From Pseudoflavonifractor gallinarum (GTDB lineage Bacteria; Bacillota; Clostridia; Oscillospirales; Oscillospiraceae): 64,000 bases of DNA. Made by a program: the position numbers and the translations under genes. Under the pieces are notes generated by a model. That model was given only the letters and a program-made list of their open reading frames with translations. It was not told the origin of the DNA and made no database searches. Location of the stretch: NCBI RefSeq assembly GCF_014982855.1, contig NZ_JADCKF010000010.1, forward strand, positions 1-64,000, in the 5' to 3' direction. Each line of letters opens with the position of its first letter. Positions within the stretch are counted from its first letter, which is position 1. This document shows, one piece after another, positions 39,794-46,621 of this stretch.

Positions 39794-40351
39794 ATGAATA
39801 CCATTGTCACATCCAAAGAGGAGATCCTGAAGACCAGCCGGGAGCTGATCCGCCGGGAGGGCTGGTCGGCGATCAGCATCCGCTCGGTGGCGGCGGCCTG
39901 CGGAGTATCGGTTGGATCCATTTACAACTATTTCGATTCCAAGGCCGCCCTGATGGGCGCCACGGTGGAGAGCGTCTGGTGTGAGATCTTCCACCGTCCG
40001 GAGGACGGGGCCGTGTTTCAGGACACCCAGGCCTGCATTACCTGGCTGTACGGGCGGATGGAGTACGGCTGCAACGAGTATCCTGGTTTTTTCACCCTCC
40101 ACTCCCTGGGCTTCCTGGGCGAGGACAAATCGGATGGAAAACGACGGATGCAGCAGACCTGGCAGCATATTTTAGCGGGGCTGTGTTCCGTCCTGCGGCG
40201 GGACCGCAGAGTCCGTCCTGACGCCTTTACCGAGGCCTTTACCGCGGAGAAATTTGCGGACCTCCTGTTCTCTCTGATGCTGTCCGCCCTGCTGCGGCAG
40301 GATTACGACCCTGCGCCGGTACTGGAGATCGTCCGCAGGACCCTCTATTAA
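39794..40351 (+). CDS. TetR-family regulator of the following membrane operon
   Basis: 185 aa, with TTGAGGTGATC upstream. HTH: ISIRSVAAACGVSVGSIYNYFDSKAALM near residues 28-55. The C-terminal domain is all-helical, ending LSALLRQDYDPAPVLEIV. Repeated palindromes TGAAC-N3-GTTCA in its own promoter and before the gene at 40421 indicate that it represses itself and that operon. Confidence 0.88.
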   Translation: MNTIVTSKEEILKTSRELIRREGWSAISIRSVAAACGVSVGSIYNYFDSKAALMGATVESVWCEIFHRPEDGAVFQDTQACITWLYGRMEYGCNEYPGFFTLHSLGFLGEDKSDGKRRMQQTWQHILAGLCSVLRRDRRVRPDAFTEAFTAEKFADLLFSLMLSALLRQDYDPAPVLEIVRRTLY

Positions 40352-40390
40352 AATTCCCACTCTGCCGTGGGAATTTTATATCCACGAAAT

Positions 40391-40403
40391 TGAACATCGT
40401 TCA
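40391..40403. promoter_or_regulatory. TetR operator, copy 2
   Basis: TGAAC-ATC-GTTCA, the same core as the palindrome at 39765, 18 bases before the start of the membrane operon. Confidence 0.65.
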
Positions 40404-40420
40404 CCAAAAGGAGGACCCAA

Positions 40421-40873
40421 ATGAAAGTAAAACGGAATACGCTGCTGCTGCTCGCCTGTCTGGTGTGGAGCGCGGCGGGCTTCAATATTCTCCGCATCGG
40501 TCTGATGGCCTATCCGCCCTATCTTACGGTGGTGAATTATCTGCTGTCTGTGCTGGTTTTTGTCGTGTTCCAGCGGTTTATCTTCGGAAAGCTGGTGAAA
40601 AAGCACACGGCCAGGATCATTTCCTACCTGGAGGAGCGGCACTTCTTCCTGAAATTCTTTGACGGAAAGGCCTTCGCCATCATGGCGGTGATGATGACCG
40701 GCGGCATCGGCCTGCGCGTGAGCGGATTGGCCCCGGAGCGGTTTATCGCCGTCTTCTATACCGGACTGGGCGCGGCCCTTCTGCTGGCCGGGCTGCTGTT
40801 CGGCCGAAACTTCGGCAAGGCGGTCTTTGCCGCATCCCCTGCAAAAAACAATATGGAGCAAAAAGGAGAATAA
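40421..40873 (+). CDS. Four-helix membrane protein of the TetR-controlled operon
   Basis: 150 aa, with AAAGGAGG upstream. Helices near residues 7-28, 33-52, 85-103 and 108-127; between them a basic soluble loop (GKLVKKHTARIISYLEERHFFLKFF). No family recognised with certainty. Genes of this kind travel with the two membrane proteins downstream; spacing is three bases to the next gene. Confidence 0.72.
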   Translation: MKVKRNTLLLLACLVWSAAGFNILRIGLMAYPPYLTVVNYLLSVLVFVVFQRFIFGKLVKKHTARIISYLEERHFFLKFFDGKAFAIMAVMMTGGIGLRVSGLAPERFIAVFYTGLGAALLLAGLLFGRNFGKAVFAASPAKNNMEQKGE

Positions 40874-40876
40874 ACC

Positions 40877-41542
40877 ATGCAGGCAATTATGGAAACACTG
40901 TTTGATGCCGTCTATCTGATCTCCGTCATTACCATCGGGGTCCGGATGATCCAGGGCAGCAAGGGAAATCGTCAATTCCGGCTGTTCGGTCTCATGGCGG
41001 TGGTGCTGGGCGCGGGCGACGCCTTTCATCTGATCCCCCGTGCGGTGGCTCTGTGCACCACGGGCCTGGAGCACTATACCGTTCCGCTGGGGCTGGGCAA
41101 ATGGATCACCTCGGTCACCATGACCATCTTCTATGTCCTGCTCTACTATGTGTGGCGGCAGCGGTACCGCGTACAGGGACAGAGTGGCCTCACCGCCGCG
41201 GTGTACGTCCTGGCGGGGCTTAGAATTTTCCTGTGCATGATGCCCCAGAACCAGTGGCTCAGCGCCGACGCGCCCCTCTCCTGGGGCATCTACCGCAACA
41301 TTCCCTTTGCCCTGCTGGGCCTTCTGGTGATCGTGCTCTTCTACCGCAGCGCCAAGGCTCAGGGGGACCGGGCCTTCCGCTGGATGTGGCTGACCATCGT
41401 GCTGAGCTTCGGCTTTTACATCCCGGTGGTGCTGTGGGCGGACGCCATCCCCATGATCGGGATGCTGATGATCCCCAAGACCTGCGCCTATGTCTGGACG
41501 GTGCTCATCGGGTACTTTGCCATGAAGCAGGAGTGCAAATAA
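40877..41542 (+). CDS. Seven-helix membrane protein of the TetR-controlled operon
   Basis: 221 aa, with AAAGGAGAA upstream. About seven hydrophobic helices; conserved-looking polar residues in GAGDAFHLIPRAVAL, KWITSVTMTIFYVLLYYVW and WGIYRNIPFALLGLLVIVLFY. I do not recognise a named family. The charged motif with Asp/His in helix 2 may be functional. Confidence 0.75.
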   Translation: MQAIMETLFDAVYLISVITIGVRMIQGSKGNRQFRLFGLMAVVLGAGDAFHLIPRAVALCTTGLEHYTVPLGLGKWITSVTMTIFYVLLYYVWRQRYRVQGQSGLTAAVYVLAGLRIFLCMMPQNQWLSADAPLSWGIYRNIPFALLGLLVIVLFYRSAKAQGDRAFRWMWLTIVLSFGFYIPVVLWADAIPMIGMLMIPKTCAYVWTVLIGYFAMKQECK

Positions 41543-41555
41543 AGGAGAATCCGGT

Positions 41556-41975
41556 ATGAAACGATATAGCAACACGGCTTTGGTGTACGCCATCCTCGCC
41601 ATGGTGGGCGGCGTATTTTATCGGGAGTTTACCAAGTTCAACGGCTTTACCGCCAGAACGACCCTCTCCATGGTACATACCCACTACTTCCTTCTGGGTA
41701 TGGTGTTTTTCCTGCTGCTGCTTGTGCTGGAGAAAAACTTTTCCTTCACGGGAGCCGCCACCGGGCAGGTACTGGCCGTCTATCACGTGGGTCTGAATCT
41801 GACCGCTGTGATGCTGGCCGTCCGGGGTGTGATCCAGGTGCTGGGAAACACCCTTTCCTCCGGCGTGAACGCGGCCATCTCCGGCATGGCCGGGATCGGC
41901 CATATCCTGCTGGGCGTCAGTCTGGTGCTGCTGCTTCTGCAAGTCAAACGCAGCGTACCGGCGGCGCAGGGATAA
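41556..41975 (+). CDS. DUF2871 membrane protein
   Basis: 139 aa, with AAAGGAGAAT upstream. Four helices; YAILAMVGGVFYREFTKFNGF, VHTHYFLLGMVFFLLLLVLEK and YHVGLNLTAVMLAVRGVIQV match DUF2871, which carries conserved His residues reminiscent of heme-copper subunit I fragments. Function unknown. Last gene of the three-gene membrane operon; a small hairpin is possible downstream but no strong terminator is seen. Confidence 0.83.
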   Translation: MKRYSNTALVYAILAMVGGVFYREFTKFNGFTARTTLSMVHTHYFLLGMVFFLLLLVLEKNFSFTGAATGQVLAVYHVGLNLTAVMLAVRGVIQVLGNTLSSGVNAAISGMAGIGHILLGVSLVLLLLQVKRSVPAAQG

Positions 41976-42071
41976 GAACATAAAAGATTGGAATGGGGGC
42001 TGGTGCGGTGCATCAGCCCCCTCTCTGTTCTCTTTTCTGCCAGCACAGGGGTGCAGGAACAAAACTTTCAG

Positions 42072-42100
42072 TTGATGGTTTCCATAAAATTATGTATGAT
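42072..42100 (+). promoter_or_regulatory. Promoter upstream of the Imm17-like gene
   Basis: TTGATG (42072-42077), 17 bases, TATGAT (42095-42100). The resulting leader is about 150 bases long with no feature I can name. Confidence 0.5.
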
Positions 42101-42257
42101 GGATTTGAAGCAGGATCTCCGATTCCCCTCCCCATGTCATGAAAAAACGAAATCTGCCCGGCCGTGTGGCAGGGGGGCTTTCTCCACTCGCCAAGAGAAA
42201 TGCCCTTTGCCCTGGCTGCTGCACCTGGAGTGTTGTTTGCGTAAGGAGGAACGCCAA

Positions 42258-42488
42258 ATGGAAGGAGCGAAGTTTCCAGCCATACTGCGGGAGCATTGGT
42301 ACTTGATTTCCCTGGCGATTGGCATACTGCTGCTGCTCGGCGCCATTCTGAATTGGAATTGGCTCTGCGATCCCACCGGCAAGCCCGAATCCCATCGCTA
42401 TAGCCGCGGCTCCCGGCGGGCGATCTTTTTCCTGTTGGGGATCGTGCTGATCGTGTCCAGCCTCTGGCGCTGTCTGCTGACGCTGTGA
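42258..42488 (+). CDS. Small two-helix membrane protein, Imm17-like
   Basis: 76 aa from the ATG at 42258 (AAGGAGGAACG upstream). Two helices (WYLISLAIGILLLLGAI and AIFFLLGIVLIVSSLW) flank a conserved-looking loop NWNWLCDPTGKPESHRYSRG. This resembles the Imm17 family of predicted immunity proteins against polymorphic toxins, but no toxin gene is near, so it may be an orphan or the resemblance may be generic. Confidence 0.6.
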   Translation: MEGAKFPAILREHWYLISLAIGILLLLGAILNWNWLCDPTGKPESHRYSRGSRRAIFFLLGIVLIVSSLWRCLLTL

Positions 42489-42575
42489 GGGCAGATCCGC
42501 CGGGGTTGACGCATGCCGCAGACAAGCTCTGCGGTACCGATCGAATCACAACGAACACCATTCAGCGAGGTTATC

Positions 42576-43793
42576 ATGATCGAAATCAAAGGAAAATACA
42601 ACGAGGCCAAGATCTTCACCGACGTGGTGGACAGCGCCTCCATCGCACAGGTCCAGGAGCTGTGCAATCAGGAATTTGCGGCGGGCAGCCGCATCCGGCT
42701 CATGCCCGACATCCACGCCGGCGCGGGGTGCACCATCGGCACCACCATGACCATCACCGACAAGGTGGTGCCCAATCTGGTGGGGGTGGACATCGGCTGC
42801 GGCATGGAGACCGTGCGCATCCGGGAACGCCGGCTGGAGCTCCAAAAGCTGGACAAGCTGATCTATGAGAAGATCCCCTCCGGCTTCTCCATCCGGGACA
42901 AGGCCCACCGCTATTGCAGTGAGATCGACCTGGGTGAGCTGTGCTGTGCCCGCCACGTGGACCTTCTGCGGGCGGAAAAGAGCATCGGCACCTTGGGCGG
43001 CGGGAACCACTTTATCGAGGTGGACCGGGATGACGAGGGAAACCTCTATCTCGTGGTCCATTCGGGCAGCCGTCATCTGGGCGTGGAGGTGGCCAGCTAC
43101 TACCAGGAAGAGGGCTACAAGGTCCTCAACCACACGGACGACGCCTCTCTCCAGGCCCTGGTCGCCCAGATGAAGGCGGAGGGCCGGGAGAAGGAGATTC
43201 AGAAAGAGCTGAAAAAGCGTAAGAATCTCAAGCAGACCAGTATTCCCAAGGCCCTGGCCTATGTGTCCGGGGCGCTGTTTGAGCAGTACATCCACGATAT
43301 GAAGCTCGTCCAGCACTTTGCCATGCTCAACCGGCAGGCCATCATGGATGAGATCATCAAGGGCATGAAGCTCCATGTGGAGGAGCAGTTCACCACCATC
43401 CACAACTATATCGACACCGACGCCATGATCCTGCGGAAGGGGGCCGTGTCCGCCAAGGCAGGGGAACCGCTGCTCATCCCCATCAACATGCGGGACGGGA
43501 GCCTCCTCTGTGTCGGCAAGGGCAACGAGGACTGGAACTGCTCCGCCCCCCACGGGGCAGGCCGCCTGATGAGCCGGGCGGACGCCAAACAGTCCTTTAC
43601 CGTGTCCGAGTTCAAAAAGCAGATGGCAGAGGTCTACACCACCTCGGTGAGCAAGGCCACCCTGGACGAGTGCCCCATGGCCTACAAGGGGATGCAGGAT
43701 ATTCTGGACAACATCGGCCCCACCGCGGATGTGGTAAAAATCATCCGCCCCATCTACAACTTCAAGGCCGGGGACGAGGAAGCGGTGAGGTGA
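42576..43793 (+). CDS. rtcB: RtcB-type RNA ligase
   Basis: 405 aa from the ATG at 42576, with GCGAGG upstream. MPDIHAGAGCTIGTTMTIT, NLVGVDIGCGME with the Mn-binding Asp and Cys, GGGNHFIEV, VVHSGSRHLG and CSAPHGAGRLMSR with the guanylylated His are all present. RtcB joins 2',3'-cyclic phosphate and 5'-OH ends using GTP, mainly in RNA repair. The sequence is the shorter bacterial form. Stop and start overlap (TGATG) with a small kinase-like gene. Confidence 0.95.
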   Translation: MIEIKGKYNEAKIFTDVVDSASIAQVQELCNQEFAAGSRIRLMPDIHAGAGCTIGTTMTITDKVVPNLVGVDIGCGMETVRIRERRLELQKLDKLIYEKIPSGFSIRDKAHRYCSEIDLGELCCARHVDLLRAEKSIGTLGGGNHFIEVDRDDEGNLYLVVHSGSRHLGVEVASYYQEEGYKVLNHTDDASLQALVAQMKAEGREKEIQKELKKRKNLKQTSIPKALAYVSGALFEQYIHDMKLVQHFAMLNRQAIMDEIIKGMKLHVEEQFTTIHNYIDTDAMILRKGAVSAKAGEPLLIPINMRDGSLLCVGKGNEDWNCSAPHGAGRLMSRADAKQSFTVSEFKKQMAEVYTTSVSKATLDECPMAYKGMQDILDNIGPTADVVKIIRPIYNFKAGDEEAVR

Positions 43794-44302
43794 TGGAGCG
43801 GATTCTGGTGATTGGCTGCCCCGGTGCGGGAAAGAGCACTTTTGCCCGGGCCCTGCGGGATCTGACCGGCCTGCCTCTCTACTACCTGGACCAGATCTGG
43901 CACCGGCCGGATGGGACGCAGATCTCCCCTTCCGCATTTGACGCGCGTCTGTCCGAGATCCTCCGCCAGAAACGCTGGATCGTGGACGGCAACTATCTGC
44001 GCACGCTGGAGCTCCGGCTGCGGCACTGCGACACGGTATTCCTGCTGGATTATCCCCCTTCGGTCTGCCTGAGGGGAGCCGCATCCCGCATCGGCATGCC
44101 CCGTGAAGATCTCCCCTGGGTGGAGGAGGCCTTTGACCCGGAGTTCCGGCAGTGCATCGAGGACTTCCCACAGACGCAGCTGCCGCAGATCTACGCCCTT
44201 CTGGAACGGTACCAGGCGGGAAAGACGGTCTTTGTGTTCCGCCGCCGAGCGGAGGCCAGCCAATGGCTTCGCCGGCAAACTGGGCCCCACTACCCCAAGT
44301 AA
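43793..44302 (+). CDS. P-loop kinase of the adenylate kinase/FlaR type
   Basis: 169 aa. VIGCPGAGKSTFARALRDL at residues 5-23 is Walker A; PLYYLDQIWHRPDG and WIVDGNYLRTLELRLRHCDTVFLLDYP follow the pattern of the AAA/topology modulation (FlaR-like) nucleotide kinases. Substrate unknown. Being translationally joined to rtcB raises the possibility of a role in preparing or recycling RNA ends or nucleotides. Confidence 0.85.
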   Translation: MERILVIGCPGAGKSTFARALRDLTGLPLYYLDQIWHRPDGTQISPSAFDARLSEILRQKRWIVDGNYLRTLELRLRHCDTVFLLDYPPSVCLRGAASRIGMPREDLPWVEEAFDPEFRQCIEDFPQTQLPQIYALLERYQAGKTVFVFRRRAEASQWLRRQTGPHYPK

Positions 44303-44307
44303 AAGAG

Positions 44308-44358
44308 AAGCCCCCCATCCTGTGCCGGTCAGCCGGTGACACAGGTTGGGGGGCTTTG
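44308..44358 (+). terminator. Terminator of the rtcB operon
   Basis: AAGCCCCCCA-CCTGTG pairs with CACAGG-GGGGGGCTT; short T-tract. Confidence 0.7.
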
Positions 44359-44404
44359 TCGTTTGACCGGAGGGGCGAAGAATCCCCTTTCTTGTGCAAA
44401 TTTT

Positions 44405-44451
44405 ATACTTGACTTTATCAAGTATATGGTCTATATTTGATCTTGTCAAAT
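44405..44451 (+). promoter_or_regulatory. MarR promoter with twin operators
   Basis: Promoter TTGACT (44409-44414), 17 bases, TATATT (44432-44437). Two inverted repeats with the same TTGA-N5-TCAA core overlap it: ATACTTGA/TCAAGTAT at 44405-44425 and ATTTGA/TCAAAT at 44435-44451. Both block the promoter if occupied. Confidence 0.75.
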
Positions 44452-44467
44452 AAATGGAGGTGATCCC

Positions 44468-44911
44468 TTGTACAGCGACTCCTTTGCCTTTTCTATATCC
44501 GTACTACGAAAGCACTTTGTCGCCTACTGCTCCGAGAGAATGGCGGAGCTGGGCGTCACCTACAGTCAGCTCTTCATCCTCATCTATATCGGCAAGCGGC
44601 GGCAGTGCTCGCCAAAAGAGATCTCCGAATCCCTCAAGCTGGACGCCGGGCAACTGAACCGGACCCTCTCCAAGCTGATCGAGCACGGCTTTGTGGACCA
44701 GCGCAAGAACCCCATGGACCGGAGAGCCAATATCGTATGCCTGACCGAGCGCGGCAGCACGGTCTTTACGGCCAGCCGCTCCCTCTTTGCCGAGTGGGAT
44801 GAACAGGTCCTCTCTCCCCTGGACGAAAACAGCCGACACCTGCTGATCGACCTTTTGAAGCAGATCACATTTTCTATGAATCACCACATGGAGGAATCAA
44901 ATCATGAATAA
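44468..44911 (+). CDS. MarR-family regulator (TTG start)
   Basis: 147 aa. The start is TTG at 44468 with GGAGGTGAT seven bases upstream; no better start exists. Winged HTH: RRQCSPKEISESLKLDAGQLNRTLSKLIEHGFVDQ, then RKNPMDRRANIVCLTERG. Twin palindromes in its promoter imply autorepression. It overlaps the next gene by eight bases, probably its main target. Confidence 0.9.
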   Translation: MYSDSFAFSISVLRKHFVAYCSERMAELGVTYSQLFILIYIGKRRQCSPKEISESLKLDAGQLNRTLSKLIEHGFVDQRKNPMDRRANIVCLTERGSTVFTASRSLFAEWDEQVLSPLDENSRHLLIDLLKQITFSMNHHMEESNHE

Positions 44912-45455
44912 ACTCAATGCCTTTCTCGCGCTCCTGTCCGGAAACTTTGACAATGCGGAGCAGTTTGAAGCCAAAAAAGCGGACCAGCCCGACTTTCCCT
45001 ACGCCCGGCATGTGAACACCGTCTGCAACGACAAGATCTCCCACCTGCCTGCGGATTTCCAGGGGGCCTTCCTGCTGGAGGAGAGCTACTACACCGCCAA
45101 GGGGAACACCCACGCCACCCCGCACCTGTTCCTCTTCACCGAGGAAGAGGGCGGCATCCGGCTGACCTCTTACGAGATTCCCGCCGGCTATGACAAAAAT
45201 ACCTTTACCTATCAGAATCTCCAGGAGATCGACTTCCGGGATCTGAAGCTGTCGGAGAAATTCACCCCCGCCCTGTATGTGGAGAAGGACGGCGTGTGGG
45301 AGGGCGGCAGCGTCAGCATGTTCTCCCCCGTGCTGAAATTCACCCTGTTCGAGCGCTTCTCGTCTCAGTGCCTGGAGGTCAGCGAGAGCATGGAGGTCAA
45401 CGGCAAAAAGACCTTCGGGTATGATGAACCCATTCTCTACAAGCGCGCCGACTGA
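44904..45455 (+). CDS. Soluble protein, weakly CpeT-like, unknown function
   Basis: 183 aa, with GGAGGAAT upstream; overlaps the MarR gene. AFLALLSGNFDNAEQFE at the N-terminus and LEESYYTAKGNTHATPHLFLF later resemble the CpcT/CpeT beta-barrel family known from cyanobacterial bilin lyases, of which distant members occur in other bacteria. A bilin role is not expected here; a ligand-binding barrel is more likely. No signal peptide. Closed by a terminator. Confidence 0.6.
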   Translation: MNKLNAFLALLSGNFDNAEQFEAKKADQPDFPYARHVNTVCNDKISHLPADFQGAFLLEESYYTAKGNTHATPHLFLFTEEEGGIRLTSYEIPAGYDKNTFTYQNLQEIDFRDLKLSEKFTPALYVEKDGVWEGGSVSMFSPVLKFTLFERFSSQCLEVSESMEVNGKKTFGYDEPILYKRAD

Positions 45456-45497
45456 TCCCCTCCCCCTCTTTGATGTCTTCCCCTCTCTTTTTTGCAA

Positions 45498-45545
45498 GCC
45501 TGCCAGAGGGCCCGACAGAACCCGGGCGCTCTGGCAGGCCTTTTT
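45498..45545 (+). terminator. Terminator of the MarR operon
   Basis: GCCTGCCAGAG-GCCCG pairs with CGGGC-CTCTGGCAGGC, followed by five Ts. Confidence 0.88.
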
Positions 45546-45647
45546 CTCGTCCCGCCGGCGGATAGAATAAATTTACGCCCCTGTTTACAGGTCCGCCCAT
45601 ATATCCTAAAATAGAAGTCCATACCACTTGGAAAGGAGCCATTCCCT

Positions 45648-46058
45648 ATGGATATCTGGGAACGCATGTACCTGGCCGCACGGGAGCAGTATCACCCCAC
45701 CCAGCTCTCCCCCTTCCTCTACGCCCACCATGTGGCCGCCGCCGTGGAGAGCGGAGACGGACGCATCTATACCGGTTTCTGCATCGAGAGCGCCTGCGGC
45801 GTCATGGACCTGTGCGCGGAACGGACCGCCGCACTCCACATGTACCTGAGCAGCGGGCAGACGCGGATCCGGCGGGTCCTCGCCTTCCGGGAGGCACCCC
45901 CCACAGAGGGCAGTGGGATGCCCTGCGGGGCCTGCCGGGAATTTCTGATGCAGCTCAATCCGCAAAATCGAGACACCGAGATCCTCGTGGACTATGCCAG
46001 CCGCCGCACCGTGCGTCTGGAAGAGCTGATCCCCGACTGGTGGGGCTGGAAGCGCTGA
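45648..46058 (+). CDS. Cytidine deaminase-like zinc enzyme
   Basis: 136 aa, with GGAAAGGAG upstream. The zinc site is CAERTAALHMYL (Cys in the place of the usual His, as in tetrameric cytidine deaminases) and PCGACREFLMQL near residue 90. Length and order match the CDA/blasticidin deaminase family of pyrimidine salvage, but the N-terminal substrate part (YAHHVAAAVESGDGRIYTG) is divergent, so substrate specificity is open. Confidence 0.85.
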   Translation: MDIWERMYLAAREQYHPTQLSPFLYAHHVAAAVESGDGRIYTGFCIESACGVMDLCAERTAALHMYLSSGQTRIRRVLAFREAPPTEGSGMPCGACREFLMQLNPQNRDTEILVDYASRRTVRLEELIPDWWGWKR

Positions 46059-46141
46059 CCTTCCCTCCCCCCTTTCGGCATTCCGCACGAAAACCCATCC
46101 CGGAGCACCCGGAAATTATATTGCGGATGTTGGAATTTCCC

Positions 46142-46170
46142 TTGACAAGAGGGGCAAAATCAGGTATCAT
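46142..46170 (+). promoter_or_regulatory. Promoter of the ylxM-ffh operon
   Basis: TTGACA (46142-46147), 17 bases, TATCAT (46165-46170). Confidence 0.75.
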
Positions 46171-46178
46171 CTTTTGTG

Positions 46179-46218
46179 TTGTAAAGCTCACGAACTTTAC
46201 AAAGTGCCCAACCTTTAC
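46179..46218 (+). repeat. TTTACAA repeats in the ylxM leader
   Basis: TTGTAAAG and CTTTACAA form an 8-bp inverted repeat with an 8-base spacer, and a third copy CCTTTACAAA follows 18 bases on. They lie in the leader between promoter and ylxM and may bind a protein or fold as RNA. Confidence 0.45.
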
Positions 46219-46246
46219 AAACCGGTTCTCAGAAGGAGGTCACGGA

Positions 46247-46618
46247 ATGAAAAACCAGGCGTACCGCATGGCGATGCTGTTCGATTTTTACGGCGACATG
46301 CTCACGGACCGCCAGAAGGAATTCTATGACCTCTATTACAATGAAGACCTCTCCTTGGCCGAGATCGCCGAGAACTACGGCATCACCCGCCAGGGCGTCC
46401 GGGACGTGATCGTCCGGGCCGAGGCCATTCTGACCGAACTGGAGGACAAGACCGGGATCATCCGGCGCTTCCACAAGATGCAGGAGCAGTTCACCGACAT
46501 TCAGACCGCCGTGGACCGCATCCGGCAGATCAACGAGGAGCGCCGCTATTACGATAACGGGATTGAGGGCAGCTGCAACGACATCCAGTCCATCCTGGAC
46601 CAGCTCAGGCAGGAGTAA
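46247..46618 (+). CDS. ylxM: YlxM/p13-like signal recognition particle accessory protein
   Basis: 123 aa from the ATG at 46247 (GAAGGAGG upstream). MAMLFDFYGDMLTDRQKEF and YYNEDLSLAEIAENYGITRQGVRDVIVRAEAIL form the sigma-70 region 4-like HTH of YlxM. In streptococci YlxM binds SRP RNA and Ffh and modulates the GTPase. It is three bases from ffh, the standard Firmicute pairing. Confidence 0.93.
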   Translation: MKNQAYRMAMLFDFYGDMLTDRQKEFYDLYYNEDLSLAEIAENYGITRQGVRDVIVRAEAILTELEDKTGIIRRFHKMQEQFTDIQTAVDRIRQINEERRYYDNGIEGSCNDIQSILDQLRQE

Positions 46619-46621
46619 TCT

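Noticed and set aside
42546-44399. 617-codon minus-strand frame across rtcB and the kinase
   Set aside because: Shadow spanning two real genes, Arg/Pro-rich at one end and repetitive at the other.
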